64,000 nucleotides of DNA from 55-13 sp964501275 (GTDB taxonomy: Bacteria > Armatimonadota > Fimbriimonadia > Fimbriimonadales > Fimbriimonadaceae). Of this stretch, positions 41,231-48,735 are shown piece after piece. Under the pieces are notes generated by a model. The model did no database searches. It was not told the origin of the DNA and was given only the letters and a program-made list of their open reading frames with translations. The translations under genes and the position numbers were made by a program. Positions within the stretch are counted from its first letter, which is position 1. Each line of letters opens with the position of its first letter. The stretch spans positions 4,909-68,908 of the forward strand of contig CAZCSP010000021.1 of the NCBI GenBank assembly GCA_964501275.1, given 5' to 3'.

Positions 41231-41336
41231 ATCAGGGTTGCGACGGGTGGATAGCGGTGGTTTGAGGAAATCGCATCCTGAGGCTCAACCACAGCGGGCG
41301 CTCAGCCTCTCATTGCAGTGCCGACTCCCATGCGCT

Positions 41337-41360
41337 ATACTGAACCGTATGGTTCAGTAT
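41337..41360. promoter_or_regulatory. Palindromic operator overlapping the ArsR-family start codon
   Basis: ATACTGAACC (41337-41346) and GGTTCAGTAT (41351-41360) are perfect 10-bp inverted arms around GTAT. The regulator ATG (41349-41351) lies within it. Self-complementary boxes at the start of ArsR-SRPBCC pairs are a common autoregulatory layout, so binding by the encoded regulator is likely. Confidence 0.7.
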
Positions 41361-41702
41361 AGCCAAGCCCACTACGATGCCTCGTTCGGCGCGCTCTCGG
41401 ACGCCACCCGACGCGGCGTTCTGGAGCAACTCGGACGGGCGGACGCTTCGATCACTGCCCTTGCCGAGAGGTTCCACATGACCCTTACCGGCATGAAGAA
41501 ACATATAGGCGTCTTGGAGCAAGCCGGGCTCGTCACTACGGAGAAGGTTGGGCGCGTGCGGACCTGCAGGCTCGGGTTGCGCGGACTGGAGGAAGAGGCG
41601 GCATGGATCGAGAGGTATCGCCAGCTCTGGGCCGCGCGCTTCGACGAGTTGGACATCGTTGTCGGGGAATTGAAACGGAAGGAGAAAGCAAATGGACGTT
41701 AA
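41349..41702 (+). CDS. ArsR-family winged-helix regulator
   Basis: The 117-residue product is a compact winged helix. It has FGALSDATRRGVLEQLGRADASITALAERFHMTLTGMKKHIGVLEQAGLVTTEKVGRVRTCRL, then a C-terminal helical arm (EEAAWIERYRQLWAARFDELDIVV). No metal-binding Cys cluster is seen. This is the SdpR-like branch regularly paired with SRPBCC/AHSA1 genes. The ATG lies in a palindromic operator. It overlaps the next gene by 11 bases. Confidence 0.92.
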   Translation: MVQYSQAHYDASFGALSDATRRGVLEQLGRADASITALAERFHMTLTGMKKHIGVLEQAGLVTTEKVGRVRTCRLGLRGLEEEAAWIERYRQLWAARFDELDIVVGELKRKEKANGR

Positions 41703-42180
41703 TAGAGAAAACAAGACCAAGGTAGAGCGGGTGTCCGACTGCGAAGTCGTCGTCACCCGCACCGTCAACGCGCCTGCGCGCCTCGTGTTCGAGGCGTGGA
41801 CCAAGGCAGAGCTATTCAGGAGGTGGTGGGTGCCCAAATCGTATGGGCTAAACCTGGCTTCCTGCGAAATGGATGTTCACGTTGGGGGACAGTACCGTTT
41901 GGCGTTTCTCCACGAAGGTTCGACAATGGAGTTCTTCGGCACGTACCTGGAAGTGACCCCGCCCTCGCGCCTCGTTTGGACGAACGAAGAGGGTGACGCT
42001 GGCCAGACTATCACCACGGTGACCTTCGAAGAAAACGCAGGCAAGACGTTGCTGACCGTGCATGATCGCTATCCGTCGCCGGAAGCAGTTGACACCGGAT
42101 CGACAGGCGCCATGCCCGAGGCGCTCGACCAACTCGACGAACTTCTCGCCAGCCTGGGATCAAGTGCGGAGACAGATTGA
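41692..42180 (+). CDS. SRPBCC (AHSA1-like) domain protein
   Basis: The 162-residue product has VVVTRTVNAPARLVFEAWTKAELFRRWWVPKSYG, VGGQYRLAF, FGTYLEVTPPSRLVWTNEE, then TVTFEENAGKTLLTVHDRYPSPEA. This is the activator-of-Hsp90-like START superfamily fold, a hydrophobic-ligand binding cavity. Together with the upstream ArsR gene (overlap 11 bases) it forms a typical two-gene unit whose ligand is generally unknown. Confidence 0.9.
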   Translation: MDVNRENKTKVERVSDCEVVVTRTVNAPARLVFEAWTKAELFRRWWVPKSYGLNLASCEMDVHVGGQYRLAFLHEGSTMEFFGTYLEVTPPSRLVWTNEEGDAGQTITTVTFEENAGKTLLTVHDRYPSPEAVDTGSTGAMPEALDQLDELLASLGSSAETD

Positions 42181-42298
42181 CGCAGCCAATCCATCAAAAA
42201 AGCTTCCTGGCGGTGCGAGTCGTAGCAAGGGCGACGGCATGATAGAATTAACTCCTCAGGGCCAAATGATATGGGCTCGGCAGTGAGCTTCTGAGACG

Positions 42299-43081
42299 AT
42301 GAACGACCGTCCTGCGGTAATTGGATACTGGCTAAGAGTTGCGCTCGCATTGGCAACGCTCGCCGTCACCATCGCCTTCCTCTACCAAACGAGCCTGCCG
42401 CCACCCCTGACTCGCTATGACCTGTTCTCCATGGTCGCTCTCGGCTTTGCGATCAAGCACTGTTATTGGTTTAGGCCGCTTGGGGTGATTGGCTACATCC
42501 TATTGCTCTCACCTCAAAGCACGATGGCAATGAACTGTCTGCTGGTGATCCAGTTACTGATGGTTGTTGGCATGTATCAATCCCCGAGGCCCTTTGTTCC
42601 GAGGAATTTCTCTGATGCGAAAAGGGCAGCTTTAGCCACTGCAGTCGCGGTCGGGCTAACCGTAACAGCGGGCCTCAATCTCATCTTTAACGTGGTTGAA
42701 GACTTGCCCCTCTTCTTTGCAGGAAACGAGGTGCAAGCGAGAATCACTGAATTCGACTGGGACGTGATAGACAAAGATCGTGGGCCTGCAGAGTTTGTGG
42801 GATACGTCACCTATGAATTCAGGACCGAGCGCGGACATAGTGTGAAGGGGCATGATCAAATTCCTATTGGCAAGCCACCAAAAGACGGCGAAGAACCGGT
42901 TGGTAAGCCCATCGAGGTGGTCTATGCGTCTTTCAACCCCAACTGGAATTCGGTCGCAACCAATGGAAACAGGACGTGGTGGGGCCTACTGCTTGGCCTC
43001 GCGGTGGTGCTTGGGTTCGGTATCTACGCTATTCCCACAACCTTCAGAGAGTCATTGAAGCTATACGAAGCCCAACTCTAA
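42299..43081 (+). CDS. Multi-pass membrane protein with an extracytoplasmic DUF3592-like region
   Basis: The 260-residue product has about five N-terminal membrane segments (residues 8-135), then a soluble domain with ARITEFDWDVIDKDRGPAEFVGYVTYEFRTERGHSVKGHDQIP and IEVVYASFNPNWNSVATNG, and a final membrane helix. The late pattern V-Y-A-x-F-N-P followed by a TM helix resembles DUF3592 proteins. The function is unknown. It is 119 bases downstream of the SRPBCC gene. Confidence 0.6.
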   Translation: MNDRPAVIGYWLRVALALATLAVTIAFLYQTSLPPPLTRYDLFSMVALGFAIKHCYWFRPLGVIGYILLLSPQSTMAMNCLLVIQLLMVVGMYQSPRPFVPRNFSDAKRAALATAVAVGLTVTAGLNLIFNVVEDLPLFFAGNEVQARITEFDWDVIDKDRGPAEFVGYVTYEFRTERGHSVKGHDQIPIGKPPKDGEEPVGKPIEVVYASFNPNWNSVATNGNRTWWGLLLGLAVVLGFGIYAIPTTFRESLKLYEAQL

Positions 43082-43204
43082 ATGGACCGAGCGAACTTTA
43101 TCGGCGTTGGCCTCTCTTGCGTTGTGGTCGCCGCAATGATTGCCTGGCCGCTGTCCGGGAATCCGCCGTACTGGTTTTCTATGCGCCGAAGAGGTGGGCG
43201 GTAG
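43082..43204 (+). CDS. Putative 40-residue single-TM peptide
   Basis: A short ORF beginning at the base after the preceding gene's stop (ATG 43082). It encodes a single hydrophobic helix (FIGVGLSCVVVAAMIAWPL) followed by a basic tail (MRRRGGR). The abutting position and amphipathic design suggest a small membrane protein. It could also be a chance ORF or the remnant of a longer gene. Confidence 0.3.
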   Translation: MDRANFIGVGLSCVVVAAMIAWPLSGNPPYWFSMRRRGGR

Positions 43205-43300
43205 CGTTGACTCATCGGGTCCACGCGGTGAGCCCCCGCCGTCAGCGAGCCGAGCAACGGGGCCGTGGTCTACAGGTTTAAGAGCGGCTATGATTGAACG

Positions 43301-44011
43301 ATGAACAGGCGCACGGAGTTTCCGCTTGGTGTTGCGGAGGGAATCAAGAGCTATGTGTATATGCTCTTGGATCCAAGAACCGACCCGCCTGCTCCTTTCT
43401 ATGTCGGGAAGGGCGTTGGCAACCGCATCTTCGCCCACATGAACGAGGCCATCGCAAGACCAGAAGAGTCCGATAAGCTGGACCGCATCCGAGCGATTCA
43501 CACCGATGGGCAAGAGGTGTTGCACATTGTGTTGCGACACAACCTCACGCCAGAGTGTGCCATCGAAGTCGAGGCCGCATTCATCGATTATCTTGATGCC
43601 CTCACCAACATCGCGGGTGGCTTTGGCTCCCGAACCCGAGGGCTGATGACTGTGGATGAAGTGATTGCAGAATATGAAGCGCCGGATGTTGCGATATCGG
43701 AACCCGCCATCCTCATCAAGATCAATAGGCTGTACGAGCGAGGGATGTCCGCAGACGCGCTCTACCAAGTGACTCGAAAGAGCTGGGTGATGGGAGAAAG
43801 GCGAAAGGGGGCGCAATATGGATTTGCAGTGGCGTTCGGGATCATCCGTCAGGTCTATCGAATTGAAGAGTGGTACCCATCAGAGGACAATCCGAAACGC
43901 TGGGCTTTTCGCGGTGTCGTCGCCTCAAATCTCACTCATTACATCGGGGGGAGCGTTGCGAAGAACTTCGTAAAGGGCGAAGCGTTTCCGATCAAGTATC
44001 TGAACTGCTAG
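43301..44011 (+). CDS. LEM-3-like GIY-YIG nuclease-domain protein
   Basis: The 236-residue product begins with a GIY-YIG module of the LEM-3 type: SYVYMLLDPRTDPPAPFYVGKGVGNRIFAHMNEAI (YVYM and FYVGKG are the two signature strands), then a helix with IEVEAAFIDYLDAL supplying the catalytic Glu. The C-terminal half (about 130-236) reads like a nucleotide- or DNA-binding helical domain, with RLYERGMSADALYQVTRKSWVMGERRKGAQYGFAVAFG. The target is unknown. It lies in an accessory stretch with broken and duplicated genes. Confidence 0.8.
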   Translation: MNRRTEFPLGVAEGIKSYVYMLLDPRTDPPAPFYVGKGVGNRIFAHMNEAIARPEESDKLDRIRAIHTDGQEVLHIVLRHNLTPECAIEVEAAFIDYLDALTNIAGGFGSRTRGLMTVDEVIAEYEAPDVAISEPAILIKINRLYERGMSADALYQVTRKSWVMGERRKGAQYGFAVAFGIIRQVYRIEEWYPSEDNPKRWAFRGVVASNLTHYIGGSVAKNFVKGEAFPIKYLNC

Positions 44012-44108
44012 TCGGCCCTCTACTCGCTCGTGGGCGAAACGCAGCTAACCCTGCCCCCGCACCCCAAGGCTTGAACCGCGGACTTACAGCATCAGAGCAC
44101 GAAGGCCC

Positions 44109-44618
44109 TCAACCCCCAAACCACCTCCGAACCGCCGCCCACCGCAGTTCCAACCAGGAATTTTCCCGTTGCACCATCACAAAGCATGTCGTGCCTTTGG
44201 GGAGGACGAGGCCGTCTAAGAAAGATCCGGTAATGACGGGAAACGAGCCGCTCTGTAAGGCCGCAACCAACTCGCGATCGCTCACAAACCGAATCTGCGT
44301 CTCAAGGGCGTCGAACTGCGGCCAATCTCCATAGTAATTCGAACCCGGCTCAGATTCTGTCAAGCCATGTTCTTTCGCAAATCGCCTTATCGACGCCTCG
44401 ACCTTGCTTGGCTCGTCGGTAAACGCAAAGCAAACCTTCTCGACGGCATTGCTGGATGGCGACTCCAGTTCATGTACCAGCCTTCCCTTGTGCTTCCCGA
44501 TGAACGTGAACGGATCGCGAGACAGCAGGCCAACGCAAGCAACCAATCCCACCGCCAGCACGGCGAAAGCCAACAGCCACCACTTCTTCCTCGCTTTCAA
44601 CCTGTGTTCTGTTCCCAT
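44109..44618 (-). CDS. Single-TM protein, paralogous family member B
   Basis: From ATG 44618 the product is 169 residues with a basic N-terminus, one membrane helix (LLAFAVLAVGLVACVGLL), then DPFTFIGKHKGRL and a soluble domain. It ends in LPKGTTCFVMVQRENSWLELRWAAVRRWFGG. Motifs DPFxFIxxxxG and WLxxxWAAVRxWFG link it to members A, C and E and to fragment D. The start lies 4 bases after the stop of C, so they are co-transcribed. The function is unknown. Confidence 0.65.
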   Translation of the reverse strand: MGTEHRLKARKKWWLLAFAVLAVGLVACVGLLSRDPFTFIGKHKGRLVHELESPSSNAVEKVCFAFTDEPSKVEASIRRFAKEHGLTESEPGSNYYGDWPQFDALETQIRFVSDRELVAALQSGSFPVITGSFLDGLVLPKGTTCFVMVQRENSWLELRWAAVRRWFGG

Positions 44619-44622
44619 TCGC

Positions 44623-45105
44623 CTAGTCTCCGAACCATCCTCGAACCGCCGCCCATTGTCGATCCAGCCAGGAAGTATCTCGATGAAGCTCAAGGATACA
44701 GGTTGCTTTCGCTGAAGGCTTAAAAGCTTTGCCAAACCTAGTCTCAAATCCTCGCTGCGGTGTCAATACAATGTGGTAGGCGTGCCCATCTGCTCCAATC
44801 GCGGGCGAGTTGCGGCCATTGAAACATTCCTTTTTGAGCGCTTCCCCAATAGACTGGAAGGAGCCATCAAACTCATAGAAAATGCTGATCTCATCAGTTG
44901 ACCGTGGCAGCGGAAATGACCAGGGATCGGAAATCTCCACCCCGCTGTGCAACAGGATGAATCGGAAAGGGGGTTGATGATTGTAAGGCCTGCTGATCGC
45001 GATTGCGGCCGCCAGCAAGATCACGATCGCCACACTGATCCACCATCGCTTCCTCTTCCCTCCCAACCTACGCTCCGTTCCCCTCTGTCCTACCTGCCGC
45101 CTCAT
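44623..45105 (-). CDS. Single-TM protein, paralogous family member C
   Basis: From ATG 45105 the product is 160 residues. It has a basic start, one membrane helix (WWISVAIVILLAAAIAI), PPFRFILLHSGVE, then a soluble domain ending ATCILELHRDTSWLDRQWAAVRGWFGD. The ATG overlaps the stop of fragment D (ATGA), so translation was coupled to it. ORF extension to 45117 is possible. It is the family member whose C-terminal motif is closest to D. Confidence 0.65.
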   Translation of the reverse strand: MRRQVGQRGTERRLGGKRKRWWISVAIVILLAAAIAISRPYNHQPPFRFILLHSGVEISDPWSFPLPRSTDEISIFYEFDGSFQSIGEALKKECFNGRNSPAIGADGHAYHIVLTPQRGFETRFGKAFKPSAKATCILELHRDTSWLDRQWAAVRGWFGD

Positions 45106-45341
45106 CGCCCAAACCATCCCCGAACCGCCGCCAACTGGCGGTCCAGCCAGGAAAGCTCAGACCGTACCGCCACGAAACAAGTCGTCCCTTCGGGAAGGAT
45201 AAAGGCGTCCTTCCAGGCTCCATCGAGTTCGCTCACCCCTGTAAAGCGGACTTGAGTGTGACTTTACCCCCACTTGTACTTCGCCCAATCCGCATAGTGA
45301 TTCATGTTGGGGCCTGAATCGGTCCAACCTCGTTTTTTGCC
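45102..45341 (-). pseudogene. Fragment of paralogous family (member D), with an in-frame stop
   Basis: Starting directly after the stop of member E and in the same frame, 80 codons read TDSGPNMNHYADWAKYKWG, a TAA (45264-45266), then HTQVRFTGVSELDGAWKDAFILPEGTTCFVAVRSELSWLDRQLAAVRGWFG. This matches the C-terminal half of member B (NYYGDWPQF and the LPKGTTCFV to WFGG end). It lacks the N-terminal membrane part. It is a decayed or recombined copy rather than a working gene. Confidence 0.65.
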
Positions 45342-45878
45342 TCATTCCCTTCCCTTCTGCTCCTTGGATCGGGTGAATGCGTTCCTTATCTGCTCCCAAA
45401 ACTCAGCGAAACCACCCGCCATCGGACGCGTGTAGATGAAATCGATGGACTCTCCGTCATAGCGAACTTGCACGAATTCGCCGTTGGGGCGGGTGTAGTT
45501 GACCCAGATTATGTCATCAACCCTGGGGGACGAGTCCTGCTTCTTCCATACTATGGTTCCATTCTCGGCCGTTACAAGCGTTTGGATTTTCCAATCCGAT
45601 GGGGACAACTCCCGATTTAACACACTTTGAACAACGTCACGCTCGGCAAAGAACCGGTATCGGAAGCACTCCGAATTTTGCGCCAAGCGCTTTTCAACTC
45701 GGTAACTTATGAACTCACCCTTCACCTCTTTGATAAACGAAAACGGATCTCCATAGAGCGCCTGGATCAGCATAACCGGGCCAATCAGCCCGACGAGCAG
45801 GCTGGCTGGGATGGCGCACCACGCGCTCCGGTTGATCCGCTTCCGGCGAAGTCTTATTAAATCGCAATCATTTGACAC
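45342..45878 (-). CDS. Single-TM protein, paralogous family member E with a divergent C-terminus
   Basis: From GTG 45878 the product is about 178 residues: basic N-terminus, one membrane helix (ASLLVGLIGPVMLIQAL), then GDPFSFIKEVKGEFISYRVEKRL, the family pattern. The C-terminal half (DDIIWVNYTRPNGEFVQVRYDGESIDFIYTRPMAGGFAEFWEQIRNAFTRSK) lacks the WAAVRxWFG ending. The fragment D tail follows in frame after the stop, suggesting that the C-terminus was replaced or that the gene was truncated by recombination. The start is uncertain. Confidence 0.55.
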   Translation of the reverse strand: MSNDCDLIRLRRKRINRSAWCAIPASLLVGLIGPVMLIQALYGDPFSFIKEVKGEFISYRVEKRLAQNSECFRYRFFAERDVVQSVLNRELSPSDWKIQTLVTAENGTIVWKKQDSSPRVDDIIWVNYTRPNGEFVQVRYDGESIDFIYTRPMAGGFAEFWEQIRNAFTRSKEQKGRE

Positions 45879-45978
45879 CTTGCAGATACTATCACGGGGG
45901 GCCTGCCTTGGGCAAACTTCCATCCATTTTTGAAGTTGCAAGCAGGACTTGGGACAAGGACGCTAGAATAGTCCCCTC

Positions 45979-47520
45979 ATGGTCCATGCCCCCGCCGCCG
46001 ACCGAGGAATCTGGAAGGTCATTTTCGCGTCCTCTGCCGGCACTCTTATCGAATGGTACGACTTCTACATCTTTGGTAGCTTGGCCACGATCATCGCCAC
46101 CCAGTTCTTCCCTAAGGACAACGAGACCGCCGGACTGCTGTTGACCTTGGCGCTGTTTGCGACCGGGTTCGTGGTGCGTCCCTTTGGGGCCATCGTGTTC
46201 GGGCGAATGGGGGATTTGGTCGGCAGGAAGCACACCTTCCTGCTTACCCTGATGATGATGGGCATCTCCACCGTCGCCATCGGCTTAATTCCGACGTATG
46301 AGGCGATCGGGGTGCTTGCCCCGCTCTTGGTCCTGATTCTGCGACTGATCCAAGGCTTGGCGATGGGCGGCGAATACGGGGGAGCGGCAACCTACGTCGC
46401 CGAACACGCCCCTCCCGGAAGGCGTGGCTTCTTTACCAGCTTCATCCAGACCACGGCGACGCTAGGCCTCTTCACTTCCCTGCTGGTGATTCTGGCCACG
46501 CGCACCTATCTCGGCGAGGCGGCGTTTGTGTCCTGGGGGTGGCGCGTGCCGTTCCTGGTTTCGGCGGTACTGGTGGTCTTCAGCTACATTATCCGCCGCC
46601 AGATGGACGAATCGCCACTGTTCAAGCAGCTGAAGTCCTCGGGCAAGACCAGCGCGAACCCGATCAGGGAGAGCTTCGTGAATCCGGAGAATCGGCGGCT
46701 AGTTCTCATCGCGCTGTTTGGCGCAACGGCGGGGCAGGGCGTGGTTTGGTACACGGGCCAATACTACGCGCTCTACTTCCTGCAGACCGTTATCGGTATC
46801 CAAGGCGGCTTCGCGAACAAGATCATCGCCTGGGCCCTGGTTTTTGGGACGCCGTTTTTCATCTTCTTCGGCGCGCTCAGCGACCGAGTCGGGCGCAAAA
46901 AGTTGATGATGATTGCATGTCTTCTAGGAGCGATCTTGTACATTCCGCTTTACACCGCCATGCAAAAGGCGGTTCCCCCGATCTCTACCCTAGGAGAACC
47001 GGCTATTGCCATCGAGTCCACGATAGACCCGGTCACCAAAAAGAACACCGTTTTCAAGAAGGAGAGTTGGGAGCAGGGCGAGATGAAGGTGGTTCGCAAG
47101 ACTATCATCGAATCGGAAACCAACCCGGTTCCCCGGAAGATCGAAAGTAGCAAAACGGGAGAGGTCGAGAAGCCCAAGACGGAGATCACGCCGTCGGCTT
47201 CCACCTACTGGACGCTGGTTGGCCTGGTCTTCCTGCAAGTCTTGCTGGTGACTATGGTCTATGGCCCGATCGCCGCGTTCCTGGTCGAACTCTTTCCCAC
47301 CCGAATCCGCTACACCTCGATGTCTCTGCCCTACCATATCGGCAACGGCGTTTTTGGCGGCCTGGTGCCGTTTGTGGGCACGGCTTTGGTGGGGATCACC
47401 GGCAATAACCTCGCCGGCCTTTGGTACCCCATCGCCATCGCCTCGATCACGTTTGTCGTGGGGTCGATCCTAATTAAAGAGCATCGGACGGCAGAAGGGT
47501 TTGAAGAGGCCGCAGAGTAA
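45979..47520 (+). CDS. MFS transporter of the metabolite:H+ symporter (MHS) family
   Basis: The 513-residue protein has about twelve membrane segments. The family signature ASSAGTLIEWYDFYIFGSLA is near the start, FGRMGDLVGRKHTFLLTL lies between TM2 and TM3, and RLIQGLAMGGEYGGAATYVAEHAPPGRRGF follows. These MHS/ShiA-ProP-type porters carry small metabolites such as carboxylates, shikimate or betaines; the substrate cannot be told. A charged, Lys/Glu/Thr-rich loop of about 80 residues (about 335-412) is inserted before the last TM pair. It does not come from the repeats found nearby. Confidence 0.88.
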   Translation: MVHAPAADRGIWKVIFASSAGTLIEWYDFYIFGSLATIIATQFFPKDNETAGLLLTLALFATGFVVRPFGAIVFGRMGDLVGRKHTFLLTLMMMGISTVAIGLIPTYEAIGVLAPLLVLILRLIQGLAMGGEYGGAATYVAEHAPPGRRGFFTSFIQTTATLGLFTSLLVILATRTYLGEAAFVSWGWRVPFLVSAVLVVFSYIIRRQMDESPLFKQLKSSGKTSANPIRESFVNPENRRLVLIALFGATAGQGVVWYTGQYYALYFLQTVIGIQGGFANKIIAWALVFGTPFFIFFGALSDRVGRKKLMMIACLLGAILYIPLYTAMQKAVPPISTLGEPAIAIESTIDPVTKKNTVFKKESWEQGEMKVVRKTIIESETNPVPRKIESSKTGEVEKPKTEITPSASTYWTLVGLVFLQVLLVTMVYGPIAAFLVELFPTRIRYTSMSLPYHIGNGVFGGLVPFVGTALVGITGNNLAGLWYPIAIASITFVVGSILIKEHRTAEGFEEAAE

Positions 47521-47522
47521 AA

Positions 47523-47783
47523 GCCCCCTCCTCGTTTTGCGCGGCCGCTGGATGGTCCAAACCGAGAATTGGCATCGCGACAAAATGAGCGAGGGGGTTG
47601 GGGGTGGAGTGTCCCTAACAAACTCTCTCCTAGAGTTCACGAACTCATTCCCGTGGACCTTCGGTGGCTCCGCGGCCCTTGGTGGTTGCACCCAATCTGG
47701 CTGAGCAGGACCTGCTTGTCCAAGGTAGGATTTCCTCTGGACGCTTGGGATGCGACTACAAGTGTGAGCCGAATAAATTCGGC
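47523..47783. repeat. 85-bp structured repeat copy 3 and a TAAA-loop hairpin
   Basis: Copy 3 (47523-47610) begins 3 bases after the MFS stop with CCCCCTCCTCGTTTTGCGCG and ends GGGTTGGGGGTGGAG. Its right stem has one extra C (AAAATGAGCGAGG). A 16-base hairpin GCCGAATAAATTCGGC is at 47768-47783, with the loop seen at 969-1012. Nothing else is seen up to the next gene. Confidence 0.75.
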
Positions 47784-47805
47784 GATCCCAGGGCGGGTCC
47801 CAGCG

Positions 47806-48591
47806 ATGCGACGTTATTGGCACATCTACCGAACCTTCATCTCCTCCTCCTTCGCGCGGGAGTTGGAGTTTCGGGCCAACTTCTTTGCCAAGATCTTCCA
47901 GAACGCGATCTGGATCGTCTTCTTTGTGCTGATCCTGCTGGTGGTCTATCGCAACACCGACTCGGTGGCGGGGTGGAGTCGGGGAGATTCGTTTGTACTG
48001 GCGGCCACTATCTTCATCATGACCTCGCTCGGCACGATGGTTTTCATGTCGATCATGGAGATTCCCCAGCACGTCCGGCAGGGGACGCTCGATTTCATCG
48101 TGACCAAGCCGATCGACTCCCAGTTCTGGGTCTCCGCCCGCAAGTTCAACTTCGACAAAGTGGGGACCCTGTTGGCCGGGATCGCGATGCTGGCGATTGG
48201 GATCACTCAAGCCAAGGCCCATCCTACCGCTACCGACTGGGCCGCCTATGCTGCCCTGCTCGCCTCCTCGCTCAGCATCTACTATGCCGTCTCCCTGATG
48301 CTGATGACGACGGGAGTCTGGCTGGTGCGGGTGGACAATCTTTGGGTGCTGACCGAGACGATGACCGACGTAGCCCGCTTCCCGGTGGACATCTACGGGA
48401 TGGGGATCAAGAACCTGCTCACCTTCGTCCTCCCCATGGCCTTCATCGCCACCATCCCCGCCTCCCAACTGGTGCGCGGAGCCGATTGGGCAATGGTCGG
48501 CCTGGGAGCCTTCTGGGCCGTGGCGTTCTTTGGGTTGTCGCGCTGGTTCTGGCTGTTTGCAATGCGGCACTACACGAGTGCGAGTAGTTAG
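47806..48591 (+). CDS. ABC-2 type transporter permease (DUF990-like)
   Basis: From ATG 47806 the product is 261 residues with six membrane segments. MRRYWHIYRTFISSSFARELEFRANFFAKIFQNAIWIVFFVLI and the central MEIPQHVRQGTLDFIVTKPIDSQFWVSARKF (GTLDxxLxKPI) are characteristic of the ABC-2 DUF990 branch. Partners (an ATPase and a second permease) are not adjacent here. A longer ORF starts inside the repeat copy at 47569 but is not credible. The exported substrate is unknown. Confidence 0.83.
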   Translation: MRRYWHIYRTFISSSFARELEFRANFFAKIFQNAIWIVFFVLILLVVYRNTDSVAGWSRGDSFVLAATIFIMTSLGTMVFMSIMEIPQHVRQGTLDFIVTKPIDSQFWVSARKFNFDKVGTLLAGIAMLAIGITQAKAHPTATDWAAYAALLASSLSIYYAVSLMLMTTGVWLVRVDNLWVLTETMTDVARFPVDIYGMGIKNLLTFVLPMAFIATIPASQLVRGADWAMVGLGAFWAVAFFGLSRWFWLFAMRHYTSASS

Positions 48592-48606
48592 GGACGGCGG
48601 GGCGGT

Positions 48607-48720
48607 TTTGCGGCATAACGGCACTGCGGTATTTCGGTGTTACGGTCTCTTAGGATTAGGAATGTGCATCTCCGCAATGCCGAAATGCCCTAACACCTTA
48701 GTGCCGTTTTGCCCACCGCC
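48607..48720. repeat. Octamer-word foldback between the ABC-2 and manC genes
   Basis: The left arm (48607-48646) reads as CGG-ending octamers (CATAACGG, CACTGCGG, TATTTCGG, TGTTACGG). The right arm (48672-48715) reads as CCG- or CCT-starting octamers. The outermost GGCGGTTTTGC and GTTTTGCCCACCGCC pair. It lies between two convergent genes and could act as a terminator hairpin. Confidence 0.65.
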
Positions 48721-48735
48721 CAACACCGTCCCCCC

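Noticed and set aside
45157..45399. 80-codon open frame between paralogue members C and E
   Set aside because: It is out of frame with the family match; the matching frame in this region (45102-45341) carries a stop and is called as fragment D.
47569..47805. Upstream extension of the ABC-2 permease ORF
   Set aside because: The extension starts inside an 85-bp repeat copy and encodes no membrane segment; ATG 47806 gives the family-typical start.
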